Below are positions 1 to 8,921 of a DNA stretch of 64,000 bases, piece after piece. Numbering within the stretch: position 1 is the stretch's first letter; each line of letters opens with the position of its first letter. The notes under the pieces were generated by a model. It was not told the DNA's origin. It did not search any database and saw only the letters and a program-made list of their open reading frames with translations. The translations under genes and the position numbers were made by a program. Source of the stretch: Nocardia terpenica (GTDB lineage: Bacteria; Actinomycetota; Actinomycetes; Mycobacteriales; Mycobacteriaceae); NCBI RefSeq assembly GCF_013186535.1, contig NZ_JABMCZ010000003.1:1922001-1986000 (forward strand). Reading direction: 5' to 3'.

Positions 1-441
1 GTCGTCCACAACCACGCGCCTCACGCCCGGAACACGCTCGCCGCCGAGCTGCCACCTGATACCGCAGACATCCGGGCGGTGCCTGCTGGGGTGGTGCCCG
101 ACGTGGCGAACACCGGGGCGATGCCCGATGCTGTGGAATCCCGTGTGGGGCCACGTAATAGCCCCGTCGTTCACGATCACGCGGCTCGCACCCGGAATGA
201 GATTGTCGCCGAGCCGATGTCCGCCGGGGCGGTGTCTGATGCCACGGTCGCTGAGCCGATGCTTGATGCCGCAGACAACCGGGCGGTGCCTGTTGTGGCG
301 GATGCCGGGGTGGTGCCTGTCGCGGCGGACATCCGGGTGGTGCCTGATGCGGTGACCGCCGGGGTGGTGCCCGTCGAGCCGGACAACCCGGTGGTGCCCG
401 ACGCGGCGACCACGGTGGTGCCCGATGGTGCGGACACTCAT
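1..441 (+). repeat. Repetitive N-terminal linker of the NRPS
   Basis: Two repeat scales are visible in frame. A segment beginning VVHNHA at base 1 recurs as VVHDHA at base 166, exactly 165 bp (55 codons) later. A 9-residue repeat of the type VVP(D/V)xADxx starts at 310, 337, 364, 391 and 415, a spacing of 27, 27, 27 and 24 bp. All units keep the frame. It looks like an expanding flexible linker before the first carrier domain. Confidence 0.8.
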
Positions 442-3400
442 GTGGCGGGCACCGGGGCGGTGGTCGATACGCCGGAGACTGCGGTGTCGTGCAGCGATGT
501 CGATTTGGTTCGGCGGGTGGTGTTTTCGACCTTGGCTCGGGTGTTGGGGGTGCGGGAGGGGGAGCTTGATGCGGGGGTGGCGTTGACCGATCTTGGGTTG
601 GATTCGTGGATGGCGTTGGAGGCGCAGGATGCGTTGCGGGATGAGTTGGGGGTGGGGCCGCCGTTGGATGCGTTTCTCAATGCGTCCAGTATTACCGGGT
701 TCATTGCCGATCTGATCGGGGCACCCGCGGCGGAGCAGCGTATTGCCGTGTCGTCTACTCCGGATGAAAACGCTCGTTACGATCCGTTTCCGCTCACCGA
801 CCTTCAGCACGCGTACCTGGTGGGGCGGTCGACGGCGTTCGAGCTCGGCGGGGTGTCGACCTACTCCTATGTCGAGGTCGATATCGTCGGGCTCGATCTG
901 GATCGGCTGGCCTCGGCGCTGGGGGTGCTGGTGCGGCGCCACGATATGCTGCGCGCGGTCGTGGGGGCGGACGGTACCCAGCGGGTGCTGGCCGCGGTGC
1001 CCGAATTCATCGTGCGCACAGTCGATCTCGCCGAGCTGTCGGCATCGGATCGGGCCGGTGCGCTCGATCGGATCCGGGGCGAGCTGAAGAATCAGGTCCT
1101 CGACGCGGCCACCTGGCCGCTGTTCGATGTCCGGGCCACCCGCCTCGATGCGCGCACCACCCGGCTGCACATCGGTCTCGATGCGCTGGTCGTGGACGGG
1201 TGGAGCGCGGCGCTGCTGTTCCGGGAATGGGCGACGGTCTATCGGGAGGGTGCGCGGGCGCTGCCGGAGCTGTCGCTGACCTTCCGCGACTATCTCACCG
1301 CGCTGGGGGAGCGGCGCAGCGAACAGCGGCGCGCCGAGGCCGAGCGGTACTGGCGCGAGCGCATTGCCGAATTGCCCGAGGCGCCACGGCTTCCGCTCGC
1401 CACCAACCCGGCCGATCTGGGCGTTCCCGAGTTCACCCACCACACCACGACACTGTCCACCACCGAGTGGTCCGAGCTCCGTCGACTCGCCGGTGCGCAC
1501 GGCGTCACCCCGTCCGCGGCGCTGTGCGCGGCGTACTCCTGGATCCTCTCCGCGTGGAGCGGCACGAGCGCCTTCACCCTCAATGTGATGTTCTCCAACC
1601 GGGTGATGCTGCACGAGCAGGTGGATGCCGTCGTCGGAAACTTCAGCACCACAACCCTGCTCGCGGTCGGCCTGGCCGACGAGACCTTCGCCCGCCTCGC
1701 CGAACGGATCCAGGGCCGACTGTGGGCGGACCTGGAGCACGGCGATATGTCCGGCGTCGAGGTGCTGCGCGAGATCAACCGAGCGCGCGGAAATATTGTC
1801 GGCGCCAGCATGCCGGTGGTGTTCGCCAGCATGGTCAACTTCGCGAGCCGGGATGCCGCGGGCGGCATGACCGGCATGGTGCACCACCTGCTCGGGCTCG
1901 GCGAGAGCGCCACCGAGGCGTACAGCTGCGTCCGCACACCCCAGGTGTGGCTGGACCACCAGGTCATCGAGGAGGCCGGTGCCCTGGTCGTCAACTGGGA
2001 CGTGGTCACCGGCCTGTTCCCGGACGGCATGATCGAGATCATGTTCGGCGCCTACGTGGGACTGCTGCGCGCCCTCGCCGCCGACGAATCCGCCTGGCAG
2101 CGGCCCGCGCCGATCCTGGTGCCCGAGGCCGACCTCGAGGCCCGCCGATCGGCCAATGCCACCGGGGAACCCGTGGGTCCCGGCCTGCTGCACGGGCCGT
2201 TCCTCGAACGGGCCGGGGAGAATCCGCACGCCCCCGCCGTGGTTTCGGCGGAGCAGACCCTCAGCTACGGCGAGCTCGACCGGCGATCGGCGACACTCGC
2301 GCGGCGGCTGTGGGATCGGGGCGTCGGCAGGGGAGCGCTCGTGGCCGTGGTGCTCGACAAGGGCGCGCGGCAGGTGGTCGCCGTGCTCGGAATACTCAGG
2401 GCGGGTGCGGGTTACGTGCCGGTCGACCCCGACGTACCGGCCGAGCGATTGCGGGTGCTGCTGGCCGAATCGGGCGTCGCCGCGATCGTGACCCAGCGGG
2501 AGGTCGAACGGCGCACCCGGTGGCCGGTCGGCTGGGACCGGCTCTGTATCGACGAAATCGACTCGGACGGAACGGATCACGAGCCCCCGCCGGAGTGCGA
2601 CGCCGAGCCGGACGACCTCGCGTACGTGATCTTCACCTCCGGTTCCACCGGAACACCCAAGGGCGTGATGATCGAACACCGCGCGGCCCGCAATACCGTG
2701 CTCGACATCAACGAGCGGTTCGGCATCGGCCCGGCGGACCGGGTACTCGGACTGTCCGCGTTGAACTTCGACCTGTCCGTCTACGACATCTTCGGCACGC
2801 TGGCGGCGGGCGCGACACTGGTGCTGCCCGAACCGGCCGCGCACCGGGAACCGGCCCGCTGGGCCGATCTCGTCGCCGCGCACGCGATCACGGTGTGGAA
2901 CAGCGTGCCCGCGCTGATGGAGATGTTCGTCGACCACCTGGCGGCGCGGGAACATCCGCCGATGCCGTTGCGCGTGGTGCTGCTCAGCGGCGACTGGATC
3001 CCGGTGACCCTGCCGACACGCATCCGAAAGCTGGCCCCCGACATCGTGATCTGCGGTCTCGGCGGCGCGACGGAGGCCGCGATCTGGTCGATCCACCACC
3101 GCATCGACGGCGTCGACCCGGCCCGGACATCGATCCCCTACGGAAAACCGTTGCGCAACCAGCGATTCCACGTGCTCGACGAGGCGTGGCGCCCGTGCCC
3201 GACCTGGGTTCCCGGCGAGCTCTACATCGCGGGCGCCGGGCTCGCCCGCGGCTATCTCGGCGACGAGGCCAAGACCAAGGCCGGCTTCGTCCGGCACCCG
3301 ACCACCGACGAAAGGCTGTACCGCACCGGGGATCTCGGGCGCTATCTGCCCGACGGCGCCATCGAATTCCTCGGGCGGCGCGACACCCAGGTCAAGATCA

Positions 3401-4710
3401 ACGGGTATCGGGTGGAGCTCGGTGAGGTCGAGGCCGCGCTGCTGCGCGACCCCCGGGTCCGCGCCGCGGCGGCCGCCGTCGTCGGCGACGGGCAGGACCG
3501 GCGATTGGCCGCCTATGCCGTGCCCGCCGCCGCGGTGACGCCCGACGAGCTGACCGCGGCGCTGCGGGCGCGGCTGCCCGACTACCTGGTGCCCCGGCAC
3601 ATCGTCCTGCTCGACGCACTTCCGTTGGGCCGCAATGGAAAACTGGATCGCGCCGCACTGCCCCGGGCCGAATTCACTCCGCCCGCCCCGGCCGTGCCGG
3701 TGGCGCCGCGCGACGAGATCGAACGCACCCTGGCCGACATCTGGACCGAGTTCTTCCCCGGCCGGGACTTCGGCATGGACACCACCTTCTTCGCCCTGGG
3801 CGGAAATTCGCTGCTCGCGGTGCGCCTGATGGCCCGCATCGCCGCGCAGCTGGGCCCGTCGCTGCCGCTGTCGGTCCTGTTCGGGCACCCCACCATCGCC
3901 AGTCTGGCCGACGTCGTGCGGGAGGGGCGGGCGCGGCGTGCCGCGCTGGTGCCGATCAGCGAAACCGGTTCGGCCACACCGTGGGTGCTGGCGCATCCGG
4001 TCGGCGGGGACGTGCTCTGCTACTCCGGCCTGGCCGCGCTGCTGGGCCCCGGCCGGCCGGTGTACGCGCTCCAGACGCCCGACACCGACGAGCCCCTGAC
4101 CACCATCGCGGAACTGGCCGCGCACTACATCGACGCGCTCGACACCGCGCTCCCACGCGGCCGGTACCGGCTCGGCGGCTGGTCCATGGGCGGCATGATC
4201 GCGCTGGAGATGGCGGCGCGAATGTCCCTGCGGGGCACCGAGATCGAGTCCGTCGCCCTGATCGACGTGCTGGAACCGCCGACTCCCCGGCACGCGGCCG
4301 TCCCCGAGGATGCCACCCTGCTGTCCTGGTTCGCCCGGGACCTGGCGGGTCTCGCCGGGATCGAGTGGAGCCCGGCCCCCGCGGAGCTGCGCTCCCTGGC
4401 CGACCTGTACGACCGGGCGCGCGCCGCGGGCGTCCTGCCCCCCGACGTGGACGCGGACACCCTGTCCGCCATAGTCACCCGCTTCTCCCGCAACACCCGC
4501 GCGCTGCTGACCTACCGGGCGCCCACCTACGCGGGCACCGTCCGCTTCTACCGCGCGGCCCGGGGAGCGACCCCCGCGACCGCCGCCGCGTGGCTGGCCC
4601 GCTGCACGGGAGACGCCCGCATCATCGACCTCCCCGGCGACCACTACGGCATCGTCCGCCCGCCCCATGTCGACGCCCTCGCCGCGGCGCTGCGGTCGGA
4701 CCCGGAGTAA
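1..4710 (+). CDS. MbtB-like NRPS (carrier-Cy-A-PCP-TE), 5' end outside window
   Basis: The reading frame is open from the first base, so the true start is probably upstream; 1,569 residues are visible. After a roughly 160-residue repetitive linker come a carrier domain (LGLDSW, Ser about 202), a heterocyclisation domain from about 258 (DALVVDGWS, the DxxxxDxxS signature, about 394), an adenylation domain (FTSGSTGTPKG about 878; GGATEA about 1021), a PCP (GGNS, Ser 1270) and a thioesterase (GWSMGG, Ser 1395; His about 1548 in GDHYG). The order matches MbtB of mycobactin synthesis, which makes a hydroxyphenyl-oxazoline. By-eye pocket residues read about D-L-Y-N-(L/M)-S-L-I-W, the cysteine type, so a thiazoline is also possible. 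It probably cyclises Cys, Ser or Thr onto an aryl acid. No partner siderophore genes are visible to the right. Confidence 0.88.
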   Translation, partial: VVHNHAPHARNTLAAELPPDTADIRAVPAGVVPDVANTGAMPDAVESRVGPRNSPVVHDHAARTRNEIVAEPMSAGAVSDATVAEPMLDAADNRAVPVVADAGVVPVAADIRVVPDAVTAGVVPVEPDNPVVPDAATTVVPDGADTHVAGTGAVVDTPETAVSCSDVDLVRRVVFSTLARVLGVREGELDAGVALTDLGLDSWMALEAQDALRDELGVGPPLDAFLNASSITGFIADLIGAPAAEQRIAVSSTPDENARYDPFPLTDLQHAYLVGRSTAFELGGVSTYSYVEVDIVGLDLDRLASALGVLVRRHDMLRAVVGADGTQRVLAAVPEFIVRTVDLAELSASDRAGALDRIRGELKNQVLDAATWPLFDVRATRLDARTTRLHIGLDALVVDGWSAALLFREWATVYREGARALPELSLTFRDYLTALGERRSEQRRAEAERYWRERIAELPEAPRLPLATNPADLGVPEFTHHTTTLSTTEWSELRRLAGAHGVTPSAALCAAYSWILSAWSGTSAFTLNVMFSNRVMLHEQVDAVVGNFSTTTLLAVGLADETFARLAERIQGRLWADLEHGDMSGVEVLREINRARGNIVGASMPVVFASMVNFASRDAAGGMTGMVHHLLGLGESATEAYSCVRTPQVWLDHQVIEEAGALVVNWDVVTGLFPDGMIEIMFGAYVGLLRALAADESAWQRPAPILVPEADLEARRSANATGEPVGPGLLHGPFLERAGENPHAPAVVSAEQTLSYGELDRRSATLARRLWDRGVGRGALVAVVLDKGARQVVAVLGILRAGAGYVPVDPDVPAERLRVLLAESGVAAIVTQREVERRTRWPVGWDRLCIDEIDSDGTDHEPPPECDAEPDDLAYVIFTSGSTGTPKGVMIEHRAARNTVLDINERFGIGPADRVLGLSALNFDLSVYDIFGTLAAGATLVLPEPAAHREPARWADLVAAHAITVWNSVPALMEMFVDHLAAREHPPMPLRVVLLSGDWIPVTLPTRIRKLAPDIVICGLGGATEAAIWSIHHRIDGVDPARTSIPYGKPLRNQRFHVLDEAWRPCPTWVPGELYIAGAGLARGYLGDEAKTKAGFVRHPTTDERLYRTGDLGRYLPDGAIEFLGRRDTQVKINGYRVELGEVEAALLRDPRVRAAAAAVVGDGQDRRLAAYAVPAAAVTPDELTAALRARLPDYLVPRHIVLLDALPLGRNGKLDRAALPRAEFTPPAPAVPVAPRDEIERTLADIWTEFFPGRDFGMDTTFFALGGNSLLAVRLMARIAAQLGPSLPLSVLFGHPTIASLADVVREGRARRAALVPISETGSATPWVLAHPVGGDVLCYSGLAALLGPGRPVYALQTPDTDEPLTTIAELAAHYIDALDTALPRGRYRLGGWSMGGMIALEMAARMSLRGTEIESVALIDVLEPPTPRHAAVPEDATLLSWFARDLAGLAGIEWSPAPAELRSLADLYDRARAAGVLPPDVDADTLSAIVTRFSRNTRALLTYRAPTYAGTVRFYRAARGATPATAAAWLARCTGDARIIDLPGDHYGIVRPPHVDALAAALRSDPE

Positions 4711-4779
4711 ACGCGTCACCTCCGGCGTTGCACGACAACACATTACGACGGTTCCATTCATGGGAGGGCACGGGAGCCG

Positions 4780-5655
4780 ATGAGCCTTCGTCAGTACGAG
4801 TACGCGCTGGCCGTTGCCGAGCAGGGCTCGGTGACGGCGGCGGCGGAGCTGCTGCACGTCGCGCAACCCTCGGTGTCCCAGCAGATTCGCGCCCTGGAGC
4901 GGGAACTCGGCGTGGCGCTGTTCGCCCGCACGCCGACCGGGCTGGTGCCCACCGTGGTCGGGCGCGCGTTCCTGCGGGAGGCGCAGGTCGCGGTGAGCGC
5001 GTCGCGGCGGGCGCGGGCGACCGCGCGGGCCGCCGCCGACGAGCTGGTGGGCGAGCTGCTGGTCGCGGCCCAGATGGGTCTGGGCACCCGGCAATTGCCG
5101 TGTGCGCTGGCCGCGCTGCGCCGCCGCTTCCCGCGGCTGGAGGTCACCGTCTTCGAGGAGCCGAACCCGGCCGAGCTGGAGCGGCTGGGGCGCCGGGGCG
5201 TGCTGGACCTCGTCCTGGTGGCGACCCCGTGCGAGGAGGGCGCGGCCGAGGCCCATCACCTCGGCGACGAGGAGTTCGTCGTGGTGCTGGGCGCCGGGCA
5301 CCGGCTGCTCGCCGCGGATCGGGTCGAGCTGGGCGAGCTGGCGGGGGAGCCGTGGGTGCGGTTCGACCGCGACAGCGCGCTCGACGGCGTGCTGCGAGAC
5401 GTGCTGCGGGACAATGCCTTGACCCCGACCACGGCCGCCCGCGTGTCCCAGGCGGCGACGGCCGTGCGCTGGGCCTCCCACGGGCTGGGGGTGACGCTGG
5501 TCCCGGCCTCCGCGGTGCCCCACGGATACGAGCACCTGGCGCGCCCGGTGTTCCCGGTCGTGTCCCAGCCCGTCGTCGCCGCGGTCCGCCGCGACCCGGG
5601 CCCGGCGGAGACGGCCCTGCTCGAACTCCTGCGCCAACAGACCTGGCACAGATGA
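4780..5655 (+). CDS. LysR-family transcriptional regulator
   Basis: This 291-residue protein has the typical LTTR layout: an N-terminal winged HTH (residues 1-60, AELLHVAQPSVSQQIRALE) followed by a periplasmic-binding-protein-like effector domain of normal length. The ATG follows a GGGAGGG/GGGAG purine tract. It lies 69 bp downstream of the NRPS and converges on the SDR gene with 3 bp between the stops. LysR proteins usually control a neighbouring gene in response to a small molecule; here the candidates are the SDR or its own promoter. The ligand cannot be inferred. Confidence 0.93.
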   Translation: MSLRQYEYALAVAEQGSVTAAAELLHVAQPSVSQQIRALERELGVALFARTPTGLVPTVVGRAFLREAQVAVSASRRARATARAAADELVGELLVAAQMGLGTRQLPCALAALRRRFPRLEVTVFEEPNPAELERLGRRGVLDLVLVATPCEEGAAEAHHLGDEEFVVVLGAGHRLLAADRVELGELAGEPWVRFDRDSALDGVLRDVLRDNALTPTTAARVSQAATAVRWASHGLGVTLVPASAVPHGYEHLARPVFPVVSQPVVAAVRRDPGPAETALLELLRQQTWHR

Positions 5656-5658
5656 CCG

Positions 5659-6426
5659 TCACCCCCTGGGGAATTCGCCGCCGTCCACGACGAGATTGCT
5701 CCCGGACATCCAGCCCGCCCGCTCGGACACGAGGAACAGCACCGCGTGGGCGATGTCCTCGGGCCGACCATCGCGCCCCAGCGGCGGCACGGTGGCGGCG
5801 ATCCGGCCCGGCGTCGCGTCCAGGCGCGCCCACTCCTCGCGCGCCGCCTCGCTGCCGGGGGTGGCGGTCCTGCCGGGAGTCACGGTATTGACCCGAATTC
5901 CGAACGGGGCCAACTCCGATGCCAGTCCCCGGCTGTAGTTCTCCAGCGCCGCCTTCGCGGCCGTGTAGTGCAGAAACGGCGCGACCGGGACGGGCACCGC
6001 GGCCGAGGACACGTGCACGACCGTTCCCGAACGCCGCTCCCGCATCCCCGGTGTCAGCAGCGAGTCCAGCCGCACCGACGCCAGAAAATTCAGATCCAGC
6101 GCCTCCTGCCACTCCGCATCGGGAATCGCCGAGGACCCCGAGAACGGCCGCGCCCCACCCGCATTGTGAACCACGATGTCCACCCCGCCGAACGCCTCCT
6201 CGACCGCCGCGGCAACCGCCGCCGCCCCGTCCCGCGTCCGCGCATCGGCCGCCACGAAGACGACACCCTCCGGCACCGCCGTCGTCCGGGCCCTGGCGGT
6301 CGTGATCACCTCGGCACCCGCATCCAGGAATTCCCGCACAATGGCCGCCCCGATTCCGCGCGAACCCCCCGTGACCAATGCCCGCTTTCCCGCGAGTTCC
6401 CCGGCCTTATTTCCGATCGTGGCCAT
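5659..6426 (-). CDS. Short-chain dehydrogenase/reductase (SDR)
   Basis: A 255-residue classical SDR. The Rossmann motif is TGGSRGIG near residue 19, followed by the NAGG segment, the catalytic Ser in HVSSAAV and the YTAAK active site, and it ends in the usual VDGGEFP tail. It should be an NAD(P)(H)-dependent oxidoreductase of a hydroxyl/keto substrate. The ATG is preceded by AAAGGA at good spacing. It converges with the LysR gene with almost no gap. The substrate is unknown; subfamily motifs do not point to FabG-type fatty acid synthesis. Confidence 0.9.
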   Translation of the reverse strand: MATIGNKAGELAGKRALVTGGSRGIGAAIVREFLDAGAEVITTARARTTAVPEGVVFVAADARTRDGAAAVAAAVEEAFGGVDIVVHNAGGARPFSGSSAIPDAEWQEALDLNFLASVRLDSLLTPGMRERRSGTVVHVSSAAVPVPVAPFLHYTAAKAALENYSRGLASELAPFGIRVNTVTPGRTATPGSEAAREEWARLDATPGRIAATVPPLGRDGRPEDIAHAVLFLVSERAGWMSGSNLVVDGGEFPRG

Positions 6427-6537
6427 GCCACCGGTCCTTTCGTATTCGTCTGTTCGACAAAAAGACGGTACGTCCGAAAAAGAGCGAGAGGCAAAGACCG
6501 AATAACAGTAGGCGCTATAGGGAATTCCTATACGGCA

Positions 6538-7743
6538 CTACCAATACCGATGTTGTTTACCGTCGGTGTCGGTGATGAAGATGACGCCGTCGGTGCGGTC
6601 CACGGCTGCCGGGGCGAGTGGAATGTGGCCGGGCACAATCGGTTTGCCTGTGCCGAGGGATGGGGGGAGGGTGGCGCGTAGGGCCGGGGCCGGGAACAGG
6701 GTGCGGCGGGTGGTCGCTTCGGACAGCAGGTGTTGGAGGGTGCCCGGGTTGCTGTCGGGGCTGGCGTCGGTTGCCAGGAATAGGTAGCGGTCACCGAGGG
6801 TGAGTTCGACGAGCGCGCCCGCGTTCGCCCAATTCGCTTGGCTGCCAACCGGCTGCGCGCGTTGAAGATGCTCGTTGTGCGCGAATACCAGGGTGGGGCC
6901 GCGGTGTTGCTCCCGGGCAATGATTGCGAGCAGGTTCTCGGCCATCATCTCCGCGCGCAGACTGCCCAGGGTCGCGATGCGGTCGGGTGCGGAGCTGGCC
7001 ATGGCCGCGTGATAGCGCAGCAGGCCCTGGGCGGTGCGGGCGTGCGCGGCGGCGTGGTCGTAGCCGGTCGGGTCGGCGGCGCGCAGGTCGGGCGCGGCGC
7101 GGCGCAGGGCGCTGGCGAGGTCGTCGGCGATGAGGCGCAGGGCGCGGGCGCGGTCGGAGTCGCCGAGGGAGGCCGCCGGGTCGCGGGCGGCCGCCTCGTT
7201 CGCCCAGTCCGCGTCCTCGCCCAGCAGTGTGTCGAGATCGCGGACCGACTCGGGCCGCAGCGCATTCGGCAGATAGTTCTCGACCCGGGACAGCGCCCGT
7301 CGCGGGCTCGGCGCACTATAGATTTCGGTCGGCGCATCGAAGCCATGGCAGCGAATTCGTTCCGACGGTGCGCGATCGGCGTTGTACGCGCGAAGCCATT
7401 CCACGAGTTCGCGATTGCCCGGCACCGCGCCGAACCCGTGGCTGAACCCGGTCGCGAGCACCGTCTCGATCTCCGCCGCCGCCCCGGCCACGTAGTCGTC
7501 GACCACGGACGCGGCCAGGGCATCGGTCTCCAGCGCGATCGACCGGTAGCCCCGGTCGACCAGGTGACCGAGAATGTCGTTGCGCAGCAACGGAAATGCC
7601 GCGATCCCGTGGGTCGGCTCGCCGAGGGCCAGCAGGACCGGCGGCTCGGTCCGCGCGGCGAGCAGGTCATCGAGCGCACGGGCCAGACTGGCCGGGTCGT
7701 CGAGTTGTCGGCCGATTCCACGCAGTGCTGCGACAGTGGACAT
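6538..7743 (-). CDS. Erythromycin-esterase-like hydrolase
   Basis: About 401 residues from the ATG at 7743, chosen because AAAGGGA lies 7 nt upstream; the frame is open 41 codons further but those have no RBS. The LGEPTHG motif near the N-terminus, followed by a helical domain, matches the erythromycin esterase (Ere) superfamily, whose GExTHG histidine acts in hydrolysis. Family members range from macrolide lactone esterases to succinoglycan-type enzymes, so drug inactivation is not proven. It is the last gene of a leftward group with the alpha/beta hydrolase (97 bp upstream) and the P450. Confidence 0.82.
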   Translation of the reverse strand: MSTVAALRGIGRQLDDPASLARALDDLLAARTEPPVLLALGEPTHGIAAFPLLRNDILGHLVDRGYRSIALETDALAASVVDDYVAGAAAEIETVLATGFSHGFGAVPGNRELVEWLRAYNADRAPSERIRCHGFDAPTEIYSAPSPRRALSRVENYLPNALRPESVRDLDTLLGEDADWANEAAARDPAASLGDSDRARALRLIADDLASALRRAAPDLRAADPTGYDHAAAHARTAQGLLRYHAAMASSAPDRIATLGSLRAEMMAENLLAIIAREQHRGPTLVFAHNEHLQRAQPVGSQANWANAGALVELTLGDRYLFLATDASPDSNPGTLQHLLSEATTRRTLFPAPALRATLPPSLGTGKPIVPGHIPLAPAAVDRTDGVIFITDTDGKQHRYW

Positions 7744-7840
7744 GAACATTTCCCTTTCCGGAAGAACCGACTTCGACGATATCGTTGAAGAATCGAGTAA
7801 AACTTCCGCGATGTTCACCTGTCGCCAATGACGCAAAGTC

Positions 7841-8659
7841 TCAACCGGAGCCGAAGTGTGGGGCACCGCCCTCGCGCAGATACTCCGGTAGGGAATCGCG
7901 CAGGGCGAACAGCTTCGTCGGCTGCTCGTCGGCGAGAAAATCCAGGATCATCCGGTTGACGAGTCCGGGCTTCTCGAGGGGTACGACGTGCGAGGAGCCG
8001 GGAATGACGGCGAGTTGCGCGTCGGGGATGGCCCTGCTCATCGCCGCGCTGTGCTCGACGGTCACCCCGTCCTCGTCACCCTGCATGAGCAGGGTGGGCG
8101 CCTGGATCCGGGCGAGGTCGCAGACGGCGATATTCGGCTCTTCCCGCCACATGCGCACCAGCTTGTCGTAGACGATCGGGAAATGGTCCGGGCCGTCCGG
8201 CGATGTCGTGTAGCTGTCGCGCAGGATCTCGGCCATGCGCGCGGACACCGGTTCCTCGAAAAGCTCACGGGTGAAAACCGTTGCGCCGTCGCGATTGGCG
8301 TAGGCGCCGATGGCGACGAGCTTGCGGACCAGGTCGGGCCGGTCCAGGGCGACCAGCAGCCCGACGATCCCGCCGTCGCTCCAGCCGACCAGATGCGCGG
8401 CCCCGATCCCGAGGGTGTCCAGGAATGCCGCCGTGTCCTCGGCCATGATCCGATAGCCGATCGGCCCGTCGACATCGGCGGTATGCCCGTGCCCGCGCCT
8501 TTCGGGCACATAGACCCGAAAGTGTTGCGACAACTCGGGAATCTGCCCGAGCCAGCTCTCCGCGCCGTTACCGCCGCCGTGCAGCAGGATAAGCGGCTCC
8601 CCCTCGCCATACACCTCGTAATAGGTGCGGACACCGCCCGCGGTCACATAGTCACTCAT
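7841..8659 (-). CDS. Alpha/beta-fold hydrolase
   Basis: 272 residues from ATG 8659. It has the oxyanion strand LILLHGGGNG, the nucleophile elbow GWSDGG (GxSxG), a late Asp in GDEDG and His in GSSHVVPLEKP, a complete Ser-Asp-His triad. These are soluble esterases, lactonases or C-C hydrolases; the exact reaction is not recognisable. The frame stays open upstream to 8968, but that extension only translates the 23-bp tandem repeat and an antisense stretch of the P450, so it is rejected as coding. Same strand as the P450 and the esterase-like gene. Confidence 0.88.
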   Translation of the reverse strand: MSDYVTAGGVRTYYEVYGEGEPLILLHGGGNGAESWLGQIPELSQHFRVYVPERRGHGHTADVDGPIGYRIMAEDTAAFLDTLGIGAAHLVGWSDGGIVGLLVALDRPDLVRKLVAIGAYANRDGATVFTRELFEEPVSARMAEILRDSYTTSPDGPDHFPIVYDKLVRMWREEPNIAVCDLARIQAPTLLMQGDEDGVTVEHSAAMSRAIPDAQLAVIPGSSHVVPLEKPGLVNRMILDFLADEQPTKLFALRDSLPEYLREGGAPHFGSG

Positions 8660-8723
8660 GAACGCACCCTGCCGCCGGATTCTTGCGCACCCCTTGCGCC
8701 TCGCTTGCGCGCCCGATCGCCCC

Positions 8724-8905
8724 TGTGGTCCTGGCGCGTCTCTCCTTGTGGTCCTGGCGCGTCTCCCCTTGTGGTCCTGGCGCGTCTCCCCTTGTGGTCC
8801 TGGCGCGTCTCCCCTTGTGGTCCCGGCGCGCCCCCCTGTGGTCCCGGCGCGTCTCCCCCTGTGGTCCCGGTGCGTCTCCCCCTGCGGTCCCGGCGTGCTT
8901 TTGGC
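8724..8905. repeat. 23-bp tandem repeat, 8 copies
   Basis: Units begin (TGTGGTCCTGG or close variants) at 8724, 8747, 8770, 8793, 8816, 8837, 8860 and 8883. All spacings are 23 bp except one of 21 bp. The left copies read GGTCCTGG and the right ones GGTCCCGG, and the last copy merges into the 5' arm of the hairpin at 8886. There are no spacers, so this is a minisatellite and not CRISPR. It fills the gap between the P450 and hydrolase genes. Confidence 0.93.
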
Positions 8906-8912
8906 CGGGACC
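8886..8912 (-). terminator. Dispersed hairpin element, copy 1
   Basis: A perfect 9-bp stem (GGTCCCGGC / GCCGGGACC) encloses the loop GTGCTTTTG. It begins 9 bp after the stop codon of the P450 gene, where a terminator would be expected, though there is no long T tract. The same hairpin recurs at 62457-62481 with a compensatory G-C to A-T pair change in the stem, which supports a selected structure. Confidence 0.7.
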
Positions 8913-8921
8913 ACGCCACCG

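Noticed and set aside
1..4710. Part of a complete nocobactin/mycobactin cluster
   Set aside because: Only this one gene is in the window; salicylate synthase, other nbt/mbt genes and hydroxylase are not seen to the right, so cluster membership cannot be judged.
8724..8905. Possible CRISPR array
   Set aside because: The 23-bp units are directly contiguous with no spacers and no cas genes nearby; it is a minisatellite.
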